Shown here: piece after piece, positions 12,550 to 26,300 of the stretch | How positions within the stretch are numbered: the first letter of the stretch is position 1 | Layout of the letters: the number at the start of each line of letters is the position of its first letter | Assembly: GCA_964036155.1 (NCBI GenBank) | Contig: OZ038422.1 | Location: 38,773,201 to 38,837,200 of the forward strand | Direction of reading: 5' to 3' | Source of the DNA: Diploscapter coronatus | Taxonomy: Eukaryota > Nematoda > Chromadorea > Rhabditida > Rhabditidae | DNA length: 64,000 nt | Translations under genes and position numbers: made by a program | Notes under the pieces: generated by a model | Told to the model about the DNA's origin: nothing | The model's input: the letters and a program-made list of their open reading frames with translations, nothing else | The model's database searches: none

Positions 12550-13654
12550 CTGAAGTGAAATTTATTCTTTTAAAAATCGCGTAATGTCACAAATTTAAAA
12601 ATAGTTTGTGAGAAAGAAGAGATTTTCTCAGGCTTCTCTTAAACCTAAACACAAATTCTTCAGGTTACATTATTGCGACATTGTGACATTTCCGAGTAGC
12701 CGAGGAAACAAATGTGAAAAGTGATATGTCGAAAAAGAATCGAAAACGTTATTACGAATCGCTGGCGTTTTTGTATGTGTGCTAAAGGCACGTCAATGAT
12801 GCTCTATTTCTAGAGGAAGAAATAGCAAGTCGGAGAATGAGACACATGGAAAGATTATGGCGAGTGAGAGGGTAAAGGAAAATAGATTGTATGCTCTCTC
12901 TCAGTGAGGAGGTGCAACGCAAGGAAATCTGTCAAAGCTTTGATTCCCCTCCTTTCCCACATTTATCTCCCATTCATCCATTTTCTTAGCGCTTTCCGAT
13001 TGGTTGATTGATTGATTTGATATCGAATCACAGAAGAAGATGCAATGAAATTTGATCATGATGATCAAAGCTTCGAGATTTTCCGAATTGACCAGTTTCG
13101 ATGCCAGAGATTGAAATTTATCAGTGTCAGTGTCACACAACCGATAAAAGTTTAAAGCCATGGTAAACATAAGTCGTTTATTCAACTTCAACTACAATAA
13201 ATTAAAGCTGCGAGAAGCAACAATGAGTTTTCCATAAAAAAAAAAAAAAAACTCCCTTAGGGTGAATAAGTGATGATTATGATGAGTTATGACAATTATG
13301 AAATTTTGTGCATAATTATGCTCCGCTTCAACAAACAAACAAATGCAAACAAGGCACACCAGTATTAGATCACAATGAAATGATGATAGCTGAAATATGC
13401 TTGGAGAAGTTTCTTCAATAAGGCAGCAGATCGAGAATTTTCAACAAAGAATTTATAGAATCTTAGAAGCTTGAAGGGAATATCCTAATTCTAAATAGGA
13501 AAAAAACTTCAGTATGTATAGATACCAGTTTCGAGAGTCCAGCAATGCAAGAGGGTTTTATGAACTTGAAAAAAATTTCCATGAAAATCATAAACAATTG
13601 AAAGAGACCTAGAATTATTAGAAAGTTCGAAAATAAATAACCCTGATATTCGAT
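12550..13654. other. Gap between dnj-27 3' end and rlbp-1 5' end
   Basis: About 1.1 kb separating two minus-strand genes. It should hold the dnj-27 3' UTR and the rlbp-1 promoter or a trans-splice site (ttcacttcag just before 12549). A minus-strand AATAAA (plus tttatt) lies near 13167. A 96-codon minus-strand open frame at 12901-13191 has no family signal and is not called. The spacing is larger than is typical of nematode operons. Confidence 0.5.
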
Positions 13655-16600
13655 TTATAGTTCGTCGTGCTCGACGAACAACTCGGGAAACTGTTGTTGG
13701 ACTATTTCAACGATGACTTCTGCGTTCTGGGCTTGAATCGCTAGTCCCCAGACGTCTTGTCGTTGGTAGTTCTTTCTTCCCTTATAAAGTCGAACAGTTG
13801 GGTAGGCCCGTACCTGAAATCATAAAATATGCAAATGTTCTAGACTCGAGTAGATTACCTGAGCTCCCTGACAGACGCCAGGCCATTGGTCGCAGTCGAC
13901 TTTGGCGAATTGCACTTTACCATCGAGAATCTAGATTAGCTCGATTAAGAAAACACTATTCTGTAGGCTAGAGAACCTTAGCTAGCCGCTCATAAGTCGG
14001 AGCGAATTGGATACAGTGTCCACACCATGGTGCAAAGAAATCAACCATCCATGGTGTATCAGAGTCCAAGACCTAGAAACGAGAGTATGCAATCTTTAAT
14101 TCGTTGAAACTAGGTTACAGTCGTCCAGAAGTCATTCCCGAGCGTAACAACATTTGAGGGCAGAAGTCCAAAGACCCATCGTTGAATTGAATCCGAGTTT
14201 CTCCACATGTGATTTGGATAGTCATAAGAGTTTGATCGTTTCTGTTTGCCTCCCTTTGCAGGATATAACCGAATCGTTGGATAAGAGTTGACTTTTTGGC
14301 TCTAGAAGTGAGTAAATTTGGAATTTCCTTTCTGTCTCATTCATACCTGGCAGAGTTGTGGATGAGCTTGACAATCGACAGAAGCCATGATTATCTTGTC
14401 CTCCTTGTGGTTCTTCAGACTTCTAGCAGCTCTTTGGTATTCAGGAGCCAGCTAAATGAAAAAGCGGGTTGAAAATAAACTACCCTCGATCATACTTGTT
14501 GACAAGGCCCACACCACGGAGCGAAGAAATCAACGATCCATGTTTCATCGTCTCTCTTGTTCAAAACGTACGTCTCGAAATCGATTTCGTTTAGTTCTTG
14601 CACAGATGGGTTCAGGGCGTTCTAGATTTGTCTTCAATCACGAAAATCTCGTTGAATTATTCTTACATCGACGAATTCAATTATCTGATGCTGATGGTGG
14701 TAGCCGACGATTCGGTGGGTCTTGCCTTCTGGAGTATACAGAATACTTGTCGGGTAACTAGAAAAGACTCGTTGAAAGTTATATGAAAGGAGAATCGTAC
14801 CTTTGAACTCCGTTGTGCGAACAGATTTGTGCATACTTCTGACAATCGATGGTGCCAACCTTGAGATTAGCCATGTTGCTGTCCTCTGCGATGTGAGCGT
14901 GGAGTCGACGGTATTCGCCAATTAGTTTTAGACAGGGTGGACACCACTAGAAGTTGTATTTTGCAGGAAAAGAAGTAATTCAAGAAATTGTTACAGGTGC
15001 AAAATAGTCGACAATCCAGAGTTCGCCGCTGTTGATCGCTGAATTGTAAGCGACATCATCCAGTACGTGTAAGGGAGAGACGGCTGCTTCACGGATGAAG
15101 GCAACGACATCGTAGAGTCCTGGCTTGTTGACTAAAATGTTTGATTAATTTTTTAATACCTGAAAATGCATACCGTAATCGATTTCATATCCACCGCTCG
15201 TCTTGAACACAACGAATTGTGGAAGCTTTGAGACATCCAAATGTTGAGCGCAAATCTCAGTGAACTCAGCGCAATCAGCATAGACAATTCGAATATCGTC
15301 GATCATCGTTGGCAGTTTCTTGTACTCCGGTCGAGACTCAGCTGCCTTTCCATTCGGCACGAACCAAACTGCAGTAGGTTGTCGAGCTTCTTCTGGACCG
15401 AATAGTTGTTCGAGTTCGTTATCTTCAACTGCTTCAAGATTGGGTAGGAATGAAATAACTTTCGTGACGATCTCTTGAGGATCGAGCGATTCCAATGCCC
15501 TTCCATTTTCTTCATCGATCTGTCCTGCCGGATAGTAATAGGCTCCTTCGGAGTGACCAAGTCTTGTGCAGAGCTTCTTCCGACTGATGCAGTCGATCGT
15601 TCCGACGTTGGCTAGCTTGTCCAACATCGCAGCGAGTTTTCTCCTAAATAGAAAATGTTTTCCTTTTTGAAAGAAGATGCTGATTTCGAGCAAATCGGAG
15701 AAGATTTCACACTTGAATTGAAATAGAACTTTCATCTCTAACCAGATTCAGTGCTCACCTGTTGATACTTGACATGCAGGCTTCCATTTCATCGCAAAAG
15801 TCAATAACCCAGGCTCGTTTATTGTACGGTTCAAATTCTTTGCTCAACGAATCAATGTTTCCTCGATCGAGATGAAGCACCTAGAATTTTTATTATTCTT
15901 TCATAAAATCTTACAACTCATACCTCCGACTGCAATCTCTGCATGACGAAGTCAGTGAGGTACTCGACTTCTCGGTGGCCTTGGTAGAATTCGCCCTAGG
16001 ATTTTATGCTCGAATCAAAATTCACTACTACAGCTAAGTTACCGTAGGATAGAAGACGAGTGATGGATAGGCATTGACTCTCTGAGATTGACAGAGATGG
16101 ACATCCTCTGCGCAGTTCACTGCTCCAATTCGGATAGTTCCTTCTATTTCCCGGGCGAATTTGCGCCACTGCAAGTTCAATCGCACGTTATAGGATAGAA
16201 GAAAAGAATCTCTTCTTCATAAAACTATATGAGCAATTATTTTGTGAAAAAAGACTGGCACTAGAAAAATTAAGAATTTGTCAAGAAAAAGATACTATAA
16301 CATCGCTTCTTCTGACAGTTTAGTTTCAGTGTTTCAATGTTGGATCTTTGCTTGGCGATCGCTTTATAAAGTCGATAGTTTTTTTTAAAATTATCTTACA
16401 GTTGGAGCTAATTGATGGCAATGCGAACAGTAGGTTGAGTAGAAATTGATGAACCATGTATCCTGGGGTGAATCGGTGACAAGCCGTTGGAAATCGGCTC
16501 GGTTCAATGTCACAATTTCGGGATCCTCATCGTAAATGCCTAGAAATTGAAAGCTGTCCATCAAACTGCGTTGAATGGATCAAATTAGCATGTGGAATCG

Positions 16601-17039
16601 TCGCTTATGCTAATTTTTGATTGACATACCGAAATTGTCATTGTAGAACTGCCAACTCTGGTACGTGTTGCCTCCGTCAAAACCGTCTTCGAGACCCTTC
16701 TCACCGTACTTAAAATACCAATTCTTCTGGTAAAAAGGTGACTTTCAAAAATACCTGATCGTACTTTTTCCTGAGCTCTTCATCTTTCAATACCTCATAC
16801 GCTCGGTTGATTTTCAAGAATTCGGAGTGGGCGTCTGGGTTGTCCTAGAAAATTTTGGCTTGTTCCGAATTTACGCTAGATTTTGCCTTATTCTTGTCTG
16901 GATGTTTCTGAACGGCTAATTTCTTGAACGCTCTTCGAATCGTCCTGTCATCTGCGTCTTTGTCGACGCCCAAAATATTGTAGTAGTCGGATTCGGTAAA
17001 AACCGAATGGACTAGCAAGTAGAGCGCTAGTAGCCGCAT
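13655..17039 (-). CDS. dnj-27: ERdj5: ER DnaJ plus thioredoxin-domain disulfide reductase
   Basis: ER-lumenal co-chaperone that reduces disulfides of misfolded substrates for ERAD and stimulates BiP. It has a signal peptide ([17 protein letters not shown]), a J domain ([20 protein letters not shown]) with the HPD motif in QKHPDKNK, then thioredoxin domains with active sites CSHC ([15 protein letters not shown], near 16440), CPPC (near 14940), CGPC (APWCGPC, near 14515) and CGHC (APWCGHC, near 14030). Two redox-inactive thioredoxin-like segments lie between CSHC and CPPC. The protein ends EHDEL, an HDEL-type ER-retrieval signal, with the stop at 13655-13657. Length and domain order match ERdj5 (about 790 aa). 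The first intron (16845-16886, 42 bp) has a GC donor; retaining it would introduce a stop within the J domain. The ATG is preceded by atttcag, suggesting SL trans-splicing. It diverges from ced-1, as in C. elegans. Confidence 0.95.
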
Positions 17040-20000
17040 AGCGCCTAGTTAGGAATTACCTGAAATGGCAAAAACGTTAGGTAATTTTGAAAAGGAGAAA
17101 ACGCGACAGTTAATACACGTCGCGTTAAAATAGTCACCATACGACGATGCTGTTTTGGATGACGTAGAAGAAAGAAGAAATAGCGCTGAGAGAAGGGATG
17201 GATGAAAGATGAAGAAGAAATGGTGCTCAGAGACGGAAGTGTTCTGTATTTGAACAAATCGGGGAGAAATCGAGAGAGAAAGGTAGAGGAGATTGATTTT
17301 GAGGTAGATCGAAGCGGGTTAATCGATATTGCGGTATGTAGAAAACAAGATCTCGAGATCGAGATACAGACATTTATGGATGCGATCTACTTTTCACTTC
17401 TTTCAGGCTGATAAGATCAGTAGAGGTTTTATATTTTCAAAGGTTTTTTATCAGACTAATGAGTAATTTGGTTGTGCTGTAAGATATACAGGGTACGCAA
17501 AAGTCTGCCGCTTTTGACTATCTTTTCAAAATTCATCACCAAAATAAGTGACTAAGGTTTCTTAGAAATTTGAATATTGTCTTCTCCAATACCAATGCTA
17601 CCTAATTGCTTAACTTTATTCATTTGTCTCTGGACTGAAGATTTTTACAGCTTCATTTTTAAATGGGAAAAAGTGGTCCAAACTTTTTGCGCACACTGCA
17701 GCTTTTCGCACGGGAAAATATTTGAATTTCAAAAAATTCTCTGCGATCCCCAATTTTGGCAGTGATGTAAACACAGCATGCATAATCTGTTCGAAATTAT
17801 CACTTCATTATAAATTGGATGTTGAAATGTTGTGATGACTAAGCGGCAGTTACGATTTCGGCCATACAAAAATACACACACACACACATCAGAAGATGCT
17901 TCACTTTTTGAGTGTCTCTTCCGTTTTTTTCGACTTATCACTGATAAACAACTCTATCAATAAGTGTCTTGTTTCATGCTCTTTCATCATGATTTACTGT
18001 TCCTTGGAACCAGGCATTTCAAGTTCTTCCTCTGCATTTCTGCCCTATTTAATGCTGAAGAATAGGTAATTTACCACACCCATTTTCAGTAAGTCAAGTA
18101 ACACGTCAGAAGATATCGATTTCACGAGTTGATTAACTTAATTAGATTAATTGAGAATCTGGTAAATTTCAAAATCTATATTTCCCTGGTTAAAATGAAA
18201 TGAATCTATCAATTTTTAACAACTCGCTGATGAATCATTTGTGGTTGTCTCTTTCTCTCAATTCTCTTCCGTGGGACTTTTTCATTTTCGAATTCTCACT
18301 CCTTTTCTAACTGAGTTGTTCATCATTGCGCATAGTTTTACAGGAACTTGGACAGTTTAAAAATCGGTGAAAAATGCCGTTCGTTTCTCGATTCTATTTC
18401 GCGCATTTTATCGTTTTTTGATCTCAAATATAGTCGCGCAAATATTGGCGATCAATTTTTGAAACTCGCAATGCACACAGTGACGATTGCTTCATAAATA
18501 TGAAGGCAAATGGTCATATTTGCTTTCATTTATCCGCTAGTAATCCATATCCTATCATCATTCATTATCGTTTACCGGTATATTTGCTAGGGGAACAACC
18601 TTGACTCTAGGCGGATTTGTTGCTGCAAATAACCGCGAGAGGTCATCGACCCTGGCGCCTGTCTTATCGATTCCATCAAATCAAAGGCGCACCGAGGCGA
18701 GAAAGGCTAAGATTTCTGGCGCTCCTTTATTATTCCCCGAGATTTACATATTCAATAGGTCGAGCGATTCTCGATTACCCAATCGGTAATTACCCAGGAT
18801 TACATATTGCTCATCTAAACCTAGTAATTTGAGATGATTTGTCGAAATAATAAGCCTTAGGTCTTGTTCCCACGTCCTAGCAACAATTCGATACGATAAT
18901 TGAGGCTACTTTAAACCCGTGCTAACTCATTTCATTTCCTATCTCCCTTTCCTTTACACAATAATATATTTGTCACGTTTTGACAAAATGAACAAATTGG
19001 CAAGTTCTCTTATTTTCTTTGAGAATCTTGAATTCACAAGGGCCTAAACGACATTCATTACATTTCGATTTCAAATTTCAACAATTTCTGCTCAAAACAT
19101 CTTTTCTTCTTTTTTCACTCTTCGAGACGATTTTACTCTTTCTCCTTTATGCTGTTTCGACATGTTTCTGCTTCTTTTCCCAAATTTCATTATTATATTT
19201 TCACTCTTCTGACCCATTCTCGTCTTTTTCTTTCTCTATCTCGTTTTCTCTTGATCTTCTCTTCCTTATGAATCATCGCATTGAATTTTCAGTAGTGTGT
19301 CGCTAAATTATTAATCTTTTCGTCTCTTCATCTATCATTATCACTCCTCAGCTTATTCAAAACAATTTATTTTCCGATTTTTCTTCGAAGAGTTATCGAA
19401 AAATCTCAAAACTTTAAAATACCAACAAATCTTTCCTTCGACGTCTTTTCCTTTTCTTCTATAAAATGGGAAGAGAACGCCTCTAGCGTGAAAGAGGACG
19501 AAATATCGATCGATTGAAAGCAGGTGAAAATAGACATGGTGAAATAGGTGAGCGGAAGAGCGTTGACTAATGGCTTTGTGGGTTACGGGGTTGTAATTAA
19601 TTTTGGCAAAAACCCTATTATTTTCCTTAAGATTTGCTGGAAGTTTCAATCTTTTCTTTTGGGTTTTGTTCAGAGAACATTTTTTCTTTTTATAATTGTA
19701 AGAGTTTGTCAGAAAAGTCAATCTTTTCTATTAAATTTTGTGAACAAACATCTTATCCCCTTGATATTTTGATAAAAATTGACTTTTACTTAAGATTTCT
19801 TCAGTTTGTTTTTCTTTTTTCCTTTTTTATATTTTGCCAAAAATCAATTTCCCCTAATAAGATTTCCCTATTGCGTGCTACTAGATAGCGAAAATCTTGA
19901 AGAGTTTTTCATCTGCATTGTTAGTGCGTAATGTAAACAAACTGACCCTTTCCCCCAACATGTCCAACAAAACTGATCGAGAGAATAAGGAAGGGAATGG

Positions 20001-20370
20001 TGAGAATGGGAGGTATTTGAGAGACATATGTGCACAGTGCTGCAATCGTTCCTCCAACATTCTTCCTGTATTCGTATCAATCACTCTTTGAATTATGATC
20101 TGTCGTTTTTCGCTTAATCTTATCGGGGGATATTTATATCCTCGATAAAAACTCGTAAATTGATTTCTCTGTAAGTGGTCCACTTCTAAATGTTAGCAAT
20201 GTTTTGATATCTTTATTTTGACCTGAACGACGAGGATAATGATACTTTGTTAGGATTCGAAATTGATAAGACTTTCAGAAGCGTCGATTTTAGATTCTAT
20301 TCGTTGGCCTTTTCATTCGTTTTACTTTATCTTCGACTTTTTGACATTTGGAATTTAAAAATTTTTACAG
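17040..20370. other. Divergent intergenic region between dnj-27 and ced-1
   Basis: About 3.3 kb that should contain both promoters. Apart from the small inverted-repeat element at 17488-17700 I see T-rich and TTTTCTTT-rich sequence near 19080-19300 and 19600-19850, and no coding exon with splice context. No specific transcription-factor site can be supported by eye. Confidence 0.6.
17488..17700. mobile_element. Short Tc/mariner-type MITE
   Basis: A terminal repeat starting tacagggtacgcaaaagtct at about 17487 is matched in reverse complement by the end at about 17700 (tgcagtgtgcgcaaaaagtt). The tacaggg...caaaagt start is typical of Tc/mariner (IS630) superfamily termini flanked by TA. The interior of about 170 bases is AT-rich and non-coding, so it would be non-autonomous. 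The TIRs are imperfect. Confidence 0.5.
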
Positions 20371-23300
20371 ATGAGGTACCGTAATCGCCTCGGGATCGGA
20401 CTCGGGTTTTATTTCGTCGCTTCATTCTCCTTGGTTGCTCTGGCCAGCGCAGCAGACGATGAACCAAAAGGCGAAAATGTGTGCACTGTCAAAACTTAGT
20501 AAGCCAGCTTTCTTAAGATTTTTTTAAATTCCTGATTCATATAATAGATTAGTAAAAAGTTACTTTCTTCACCGAAAAATTTTTAGCAGCAACATAAAAA
20601 GTTTTCCTGATTTTTAATCTGCTTTGAGATTCTTCGGACAAATTAAAAGAAAGATAACGTCTTTTCTGAAGAACAAAACAAGTCTTTCTTTTTTAAGTTT
20701 TTTCTTCAATATTTGAAATCATTGAAAATAAAAGAAACAAAATTATTTTAGCAAAGACGATTACAAAATCGAGAAAGTCTCTGTGCCAGTGACGATCATT
20801 CAGCGAGAAAGTTGTCTCGATCCCTCCAAACTCTTCCAGTGCCAAACCGAAAAGTAAAAAATAAGTAAATAAAAATAATTATTAAAAGATTCAGAACGGG
20901 CACGAAAGTCCATTATGAGCGGAAGAAGATTCAGAAGGAAGTGTTCGTGAAACAGTGCTGCAAAGGATATTATCAGACCAAGGATAATCTCTGCGCACGT
21001 AAGAGGATTAATTGGGATTTATCTTTTATCTGCTAGCTTTTCAAAAGTCTAATCTGTTGATTGGGTTTAAGAGAAAAATGACACTAACACATGTTGATTT
21101 TATGCAAATCATGACTGGTCGGCATTCCGATTTCGACTTTCAAGATTCTAATTTCAGTCCACTACATCTGACGATAACTTTATCTTAAGCTTATTTTTGA
21201 CAATTTTGATCACTCGTAACTTCGTTCTTTCATTACCCATGATTAAGGGCATAGGGCAAGGTGACGAGAGATATTTTCCAAATATCATTTCCTGAGTAAC
21301 GAGATATCGAATTGCCCAGGTTGCTTTATTTTCCACCAAATCTCGAAAAACTTGCTCAGAACTCTTCATTATGAATTTTTCGATTACTTTTCTTGTTTTC
21401 AGCTGATTGTGATCCTCCCTGCAAGAAAGGGAAATGCATCGCACCGAACGAGTGTTTATGCGACGCTGGGTACGGCGGAAAAAATTGTGCCGCGACCTGT
21501 TCTCCTGGAAACTGGGGCCCTTCCTGCCAGAGGAAATGCGATTGCGAAAACGGTGCCAATTGCGACCCGGAATCTGGATACTGCATCTGCACTTCGGGTA
21601 TTTTTAAAACTATTCTTTTGATACTCGGAAATTTCGTTCAGTTTGGAATTGAATACTATTCTTTTCTTAAAGAATGAAAAAGACTAATCAGCATATTATT
21701 TTCTTTCATTTTAAACTGATTTTCTATTTGCCTTTTTCAGGATTCCGAGGCAAGCGCTGCGAAGAGGCTTGTCCGAGCGATATGTGGGGAGCAAATTGTA
21801 ATAGTTTTTCGCGACTTTATTTTTCATTTAAAACTTTCAGGTACCGAAAAATGTCTGTGTCAAAACGGCGGTAAATGCGACAAAGAAGGCAAGTGCCAGT
21901 GTACGGATGGCTTCGCGGGCGAATTCTGCCTCAGGAAATGCGATGAGGTTCGGGTTTTCGTCATTATTTTTGAAGATACAAAAATTCAGGGTCATTACGG
22001 CAAGGACTGTCAGTTTGAGTGCGAAAATTGTCAGAATGGAGCGACTTGCGACCACAAGAACGGCAAATGTCTTTGCCCTGCTGGATTTGAGGTAATTTTG
22101 TAAGAAAATAGAATTTCGAACCTCTTGGCTGAAAGTCCGCTTAGATCTGATATTTTGCCTTATTTTTTGCACGAATTTTTCAAAGAGTTTTCATCTTTTT
22201 AAAGACAATTTAAAATGATTTTTCATTTTCATTTTTTTTTTAATTTCAGGGTCCACTCTGCGAAATTCCATGCTCCAATAGCACGTACGGTCCAAACTGC
22301 GCCAAGAAGTGCGAGTGCTTCAATCACCAGCCCTGTGACTCGAAGACCGGCAAGTGCCTCTGCGTCGGTTGGACCGGAGACAAGTGCGACGTCGGGTGTC
22401 CGAAAGGGCGATACGGAGCGCAGGTGAGGATTTTAAAAATTTTATTTTCTAGGAAAAACCATCTTCTTCCCGAAGATAGTTTATTCTCTAGCTTTTTCTT
22501 AGTTTTTGCATAAAAAGTGGAAGAAAACTCCATTACCTTCTTTCAGGTTAAATTTCCTATTATCTATTCGAGGGTTTTTCCTCTCTATTTTTAAACTTTC
22601 AGTGCCAAAATAATTGCGATTCGTGCTCGGGCATTCTCGATCCCGATTCAAACGCTTCCTGCGATCCGGTGACTGGTGACTGCATATGTGAGAAGGGCTA
22701 TCGAGGCTCGAATTGCTCCGACCGAGTTTGCTCACCAGATACGTACGGTGCCGATTGCAGCAAGACCTGTTCCTGCGTTATGGAAAATACCGAGAGGTTC
22801 AACATTTTATCATATTTTTCAAGGAGAAATATGTTTATCTTCAGTTGCGCCCCAAATTCCGGTGTCTGCAGGTGCAAGCCAGGCTTTTCGGGGGATCAGT
22901 GCGAACAGAGATGCTCCAAATTTTACTACGGTAATCTTTTTTACTTTGGGACAAACAGGGTTGCAAATTTGAAACTATCAGGTTTTATTTGGGATTTGGG
23001 TCTAAATTTGCAACCTTGGGAACAAAATAAAATCGACGATTTGGAAATGTCGCAACATGGCAAAGTAGTGTACTGAATAAGACATGGACAAGGAAAAAAA
23101 CTTACCAGTTTGCATGCTATTTCTTTATTATGTTGCTACATTTTCAAGTTGCCGATAAAGACCTATTTTACTTCCAAAGTTGCTTAAAATATTCTTTTTA
23201 TTACCTTCATAATGAGAATATTCGTTTTGAGGACGAAACTGTGCTTCGGAATGCAAGTGCAACTTCAATTCCACGACGAGCGAGTGCCACGCCGAAACCG

Positions 23301-26300
23301 GTCAGTGCATTTGTTTCTCAGGATGGAAAGGGGCAAAGTAAGGATTTTACAATTGCGTAGCTTGAAATAGAGACGTTGGATGTGAAATTCAGTTGCAATG
23401 AACAGTGCGACGAGGGGAGATTCGGACAAAATTGCGCGTTCACCTGCAACTGCAATGGAGGCTCGTGCAATAAGGTCAATGGAATGTGCAAATGTCCGGA
23501 AGGTTGGAAAATTAAAAATAAAAAAATATATATATATTTTAAAAGATAAAAATTTCAGGCTTCACCGGCCCTCAATGCAACCTACCCTGTCCAGCGAATA
23601 CTCATGGAATAAACTGCGCTCCCTGTGATTGTAAAAACGGTGCTGGATGTGACTCGGTCACTGGAAAATGCCTCTGCAAAAATGGTACGGTAATCTTTTA
23701 TTCGGGAAAAAAGAAAGTTGGTCTAAACTTCGATTCTGAAATTTCAATTCCGAATTACGCTGTGTTGTGAAAAGAATTGTTTATTATTGCGTTTTCCTTT
23801 AGGTTGGACCGGCACAAAATGCGATCTCAAATGCCCAGAAGGAAATTACGGTCCGGATTGCAAACTGCACGCGAAATGCAAGAACTACGGAACGGCCGAC
23901 CGGTTCACCGGGGAGTGCGAGTGCCATCGAGGATACCAAGGTAATTTTTTCTCATGTGAAAATTAGGAATATTTATTTTTTTTTAAATCATATATTTTCT
24001 TGTCCATCTTTGAAATTGAGATTTTTTCAAGATAACTTTTGTTTTTGAGTACGCTTTTAAATTACGAATTTTTAGGAGCCGACTGTTCAAGTCAGTGTTC
24101 CGCAGGCAAATACGGCGACTCGTGCCAGTTGGACTGTGATTGTAACGGAAATTGGTGCGATCAGAAGACAGGACAATGCGTCTGCTCGAAAGGAAAGCGA
24201 GGAACGAGGTAATTTTTTTCCACTTCTTTCATAAAATATCCGTTTTATTTGAAGGATAAATCAATTTTCAGATGCGAAAATGACTGCGAGCAGGGATTCT
24301 ACGGATTCGGATGCGAGGATAAATGCCAGAATTGCCTGGAGAACAAATGTGACCCTATTTCGGGAGTCTGTTTGGAATGTCCAGAGGGAAAGTGAGTATC
24401 TTTGCCCATTAAAAATTAGTTTTCTTCGATTTGTCAATTTTTAAAATTATTTTCCAAAACTTTGATCGTTCCAGGTTCGGTGACCAGTGCGAGCAGAATT
24501 GTCCTAAGAACTTCTACGGAAAAAGCTGCAAGGAGAAGTGTGAATGTGGCGAGAAACAGAACTGCGATCCGAAAACCGGCAAATGCCTTTCTTGCGAGCC
24601 TGGGTACAAAGGGGAAAATTGCGAAGAAAGTAAGTTACTGAAGATATGTTTCTTCTTTATAATAAGTGTTAAGAATTCTTCGTATTTTTCCTAAAATACT
24701 TGAATTTACAGAATGCGAAGAGAACAAGTGGGGAGTGGACTGCGCTTACACCTGTCCGAAATGCGAGAACGGTGGTGTCTGCAATCACGTGGACGGATCG
24801 TGCTTATGTTCCGCTGGTTTTGAAGGATCGACATGCAATCGGGGTAATTATCCTAATTAAATTGTTAATTACCCAACTATCTTTTTACAGCCTGTTCCGA
24901 AGGCACCTGGGGTCAAGGCTGCAAGAAGATGTGCTCCTGCAATTCTGTGTACAAGAAGTGCAACCCATACACTGGTGAATGCTCGTGTCCCGCAGGTATA
25001 GTTAGCGGCAATTACTTTAATTAACTTCAGCCATCGAGTTAATTACCCTAATTATCACCATCTTCTTCTTCTTTCAGGTTGGCAAGGAGATCGTTGTGAT
25101 AAAGCGTGTGAGGACGGCTACTTTGGACCTGATTGCATTCAGAAGTGCAAGTGCAAGGGGACAACTACTGCTACATGCCACGATGTGACCGGACAATGCC
25201 AGTGCCATCCTGGTGAGTTCGTTTAAACATCTAATTTTTCAAAAGATTTCATATATGGGAAATATCCAAAGGATTGCTTCACTATTTCTTTTGCAATATT
25301 TCTTCTCCACAATGGGTCAAAGTTGTTGAACTAATTTGTGCTAATTTTTAGAACTAGTTGAAAAATAGCGAGATTTGAATTGTTGATTTGCAGGCTTCAC
25401 TGGAGAGTTCTGTCATGTCCTTTGTCCGGAAGGCATGTTTGGCTTGAGGTGCGGAAGGTCCTGCGGGGATTGCGGAGAGGGGTACGAGTGCGACGCCGCC
25501 ATCGGATGTTGCCACACGGATCAGCTACTTTGTGGAGCCGCAAGTGAGATCTTTTTAGATTGGAGAGAACAACGATATTTACTTTAATTACTGTTTCATA
25601 AACAAATGCTCAATAAGGAAAACGTTATTTACTCAAATTGCAATTTTTAAAAGAAACCATAAAAATGATAGATTACGCAATTTATTTAAAACCAGTTTTA
25701 TAAGGGTTTTTCAGTAAAGCAGTAGTGATTCAAACAATGTCATTTTGAATTAAATTTTGTAATGAATGAATTTTCAGAAGAAACATTCGAAAAGCTCGAA
25801 GGAGCTGAAAGTCACAACGGCCTGTTCATTCTGGCAGTCATTTTGGCCTTCATTCTCTTCGCTACGCTGCTCGGCTTCATGCTCGTCTACAGGAGGAAAT
25901 ACCACAAGGAGAAGAACCCGGATTTGCCCACTGTTGTGTAGGATTTTTGTTATTTTTAGATTTTTCTTTATTTTTTAAAAATAAAAATTCGAATTTTCAG
26001 TTTCCACTCCGTGCCTGAAGACAGGAACGAGTTCAACAATCCCCTGTACAACAACGAACGGCAATCGACGATAGAGCCGCACGCCCTGTTTACTGAAGAG
26101 GAAGAGGAAATGGAGCAGAAGAAGATACGAGGCAGGACGCATAAGGACAGGACAATGAGTGAGTCCTAGATTACTGGAGAAAATTGAAATAAATATTTCG
26201 AAAAAAAATACGTTGTCATTACTCGAAACTATGGGTTGAGGCGATTTGTGCCGAAATCATAGAATTCTGGAGTCTTCGCTTATATTCTTTTGATAGAAAT

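Noticed and set aside
12901..13191. Minus-strand 96-codon ORF between dnj-27 and rlbp-1
   Set aside because: Low-complexity and compositionally unlike neighbours; more likely dnj-27 3' UTR.
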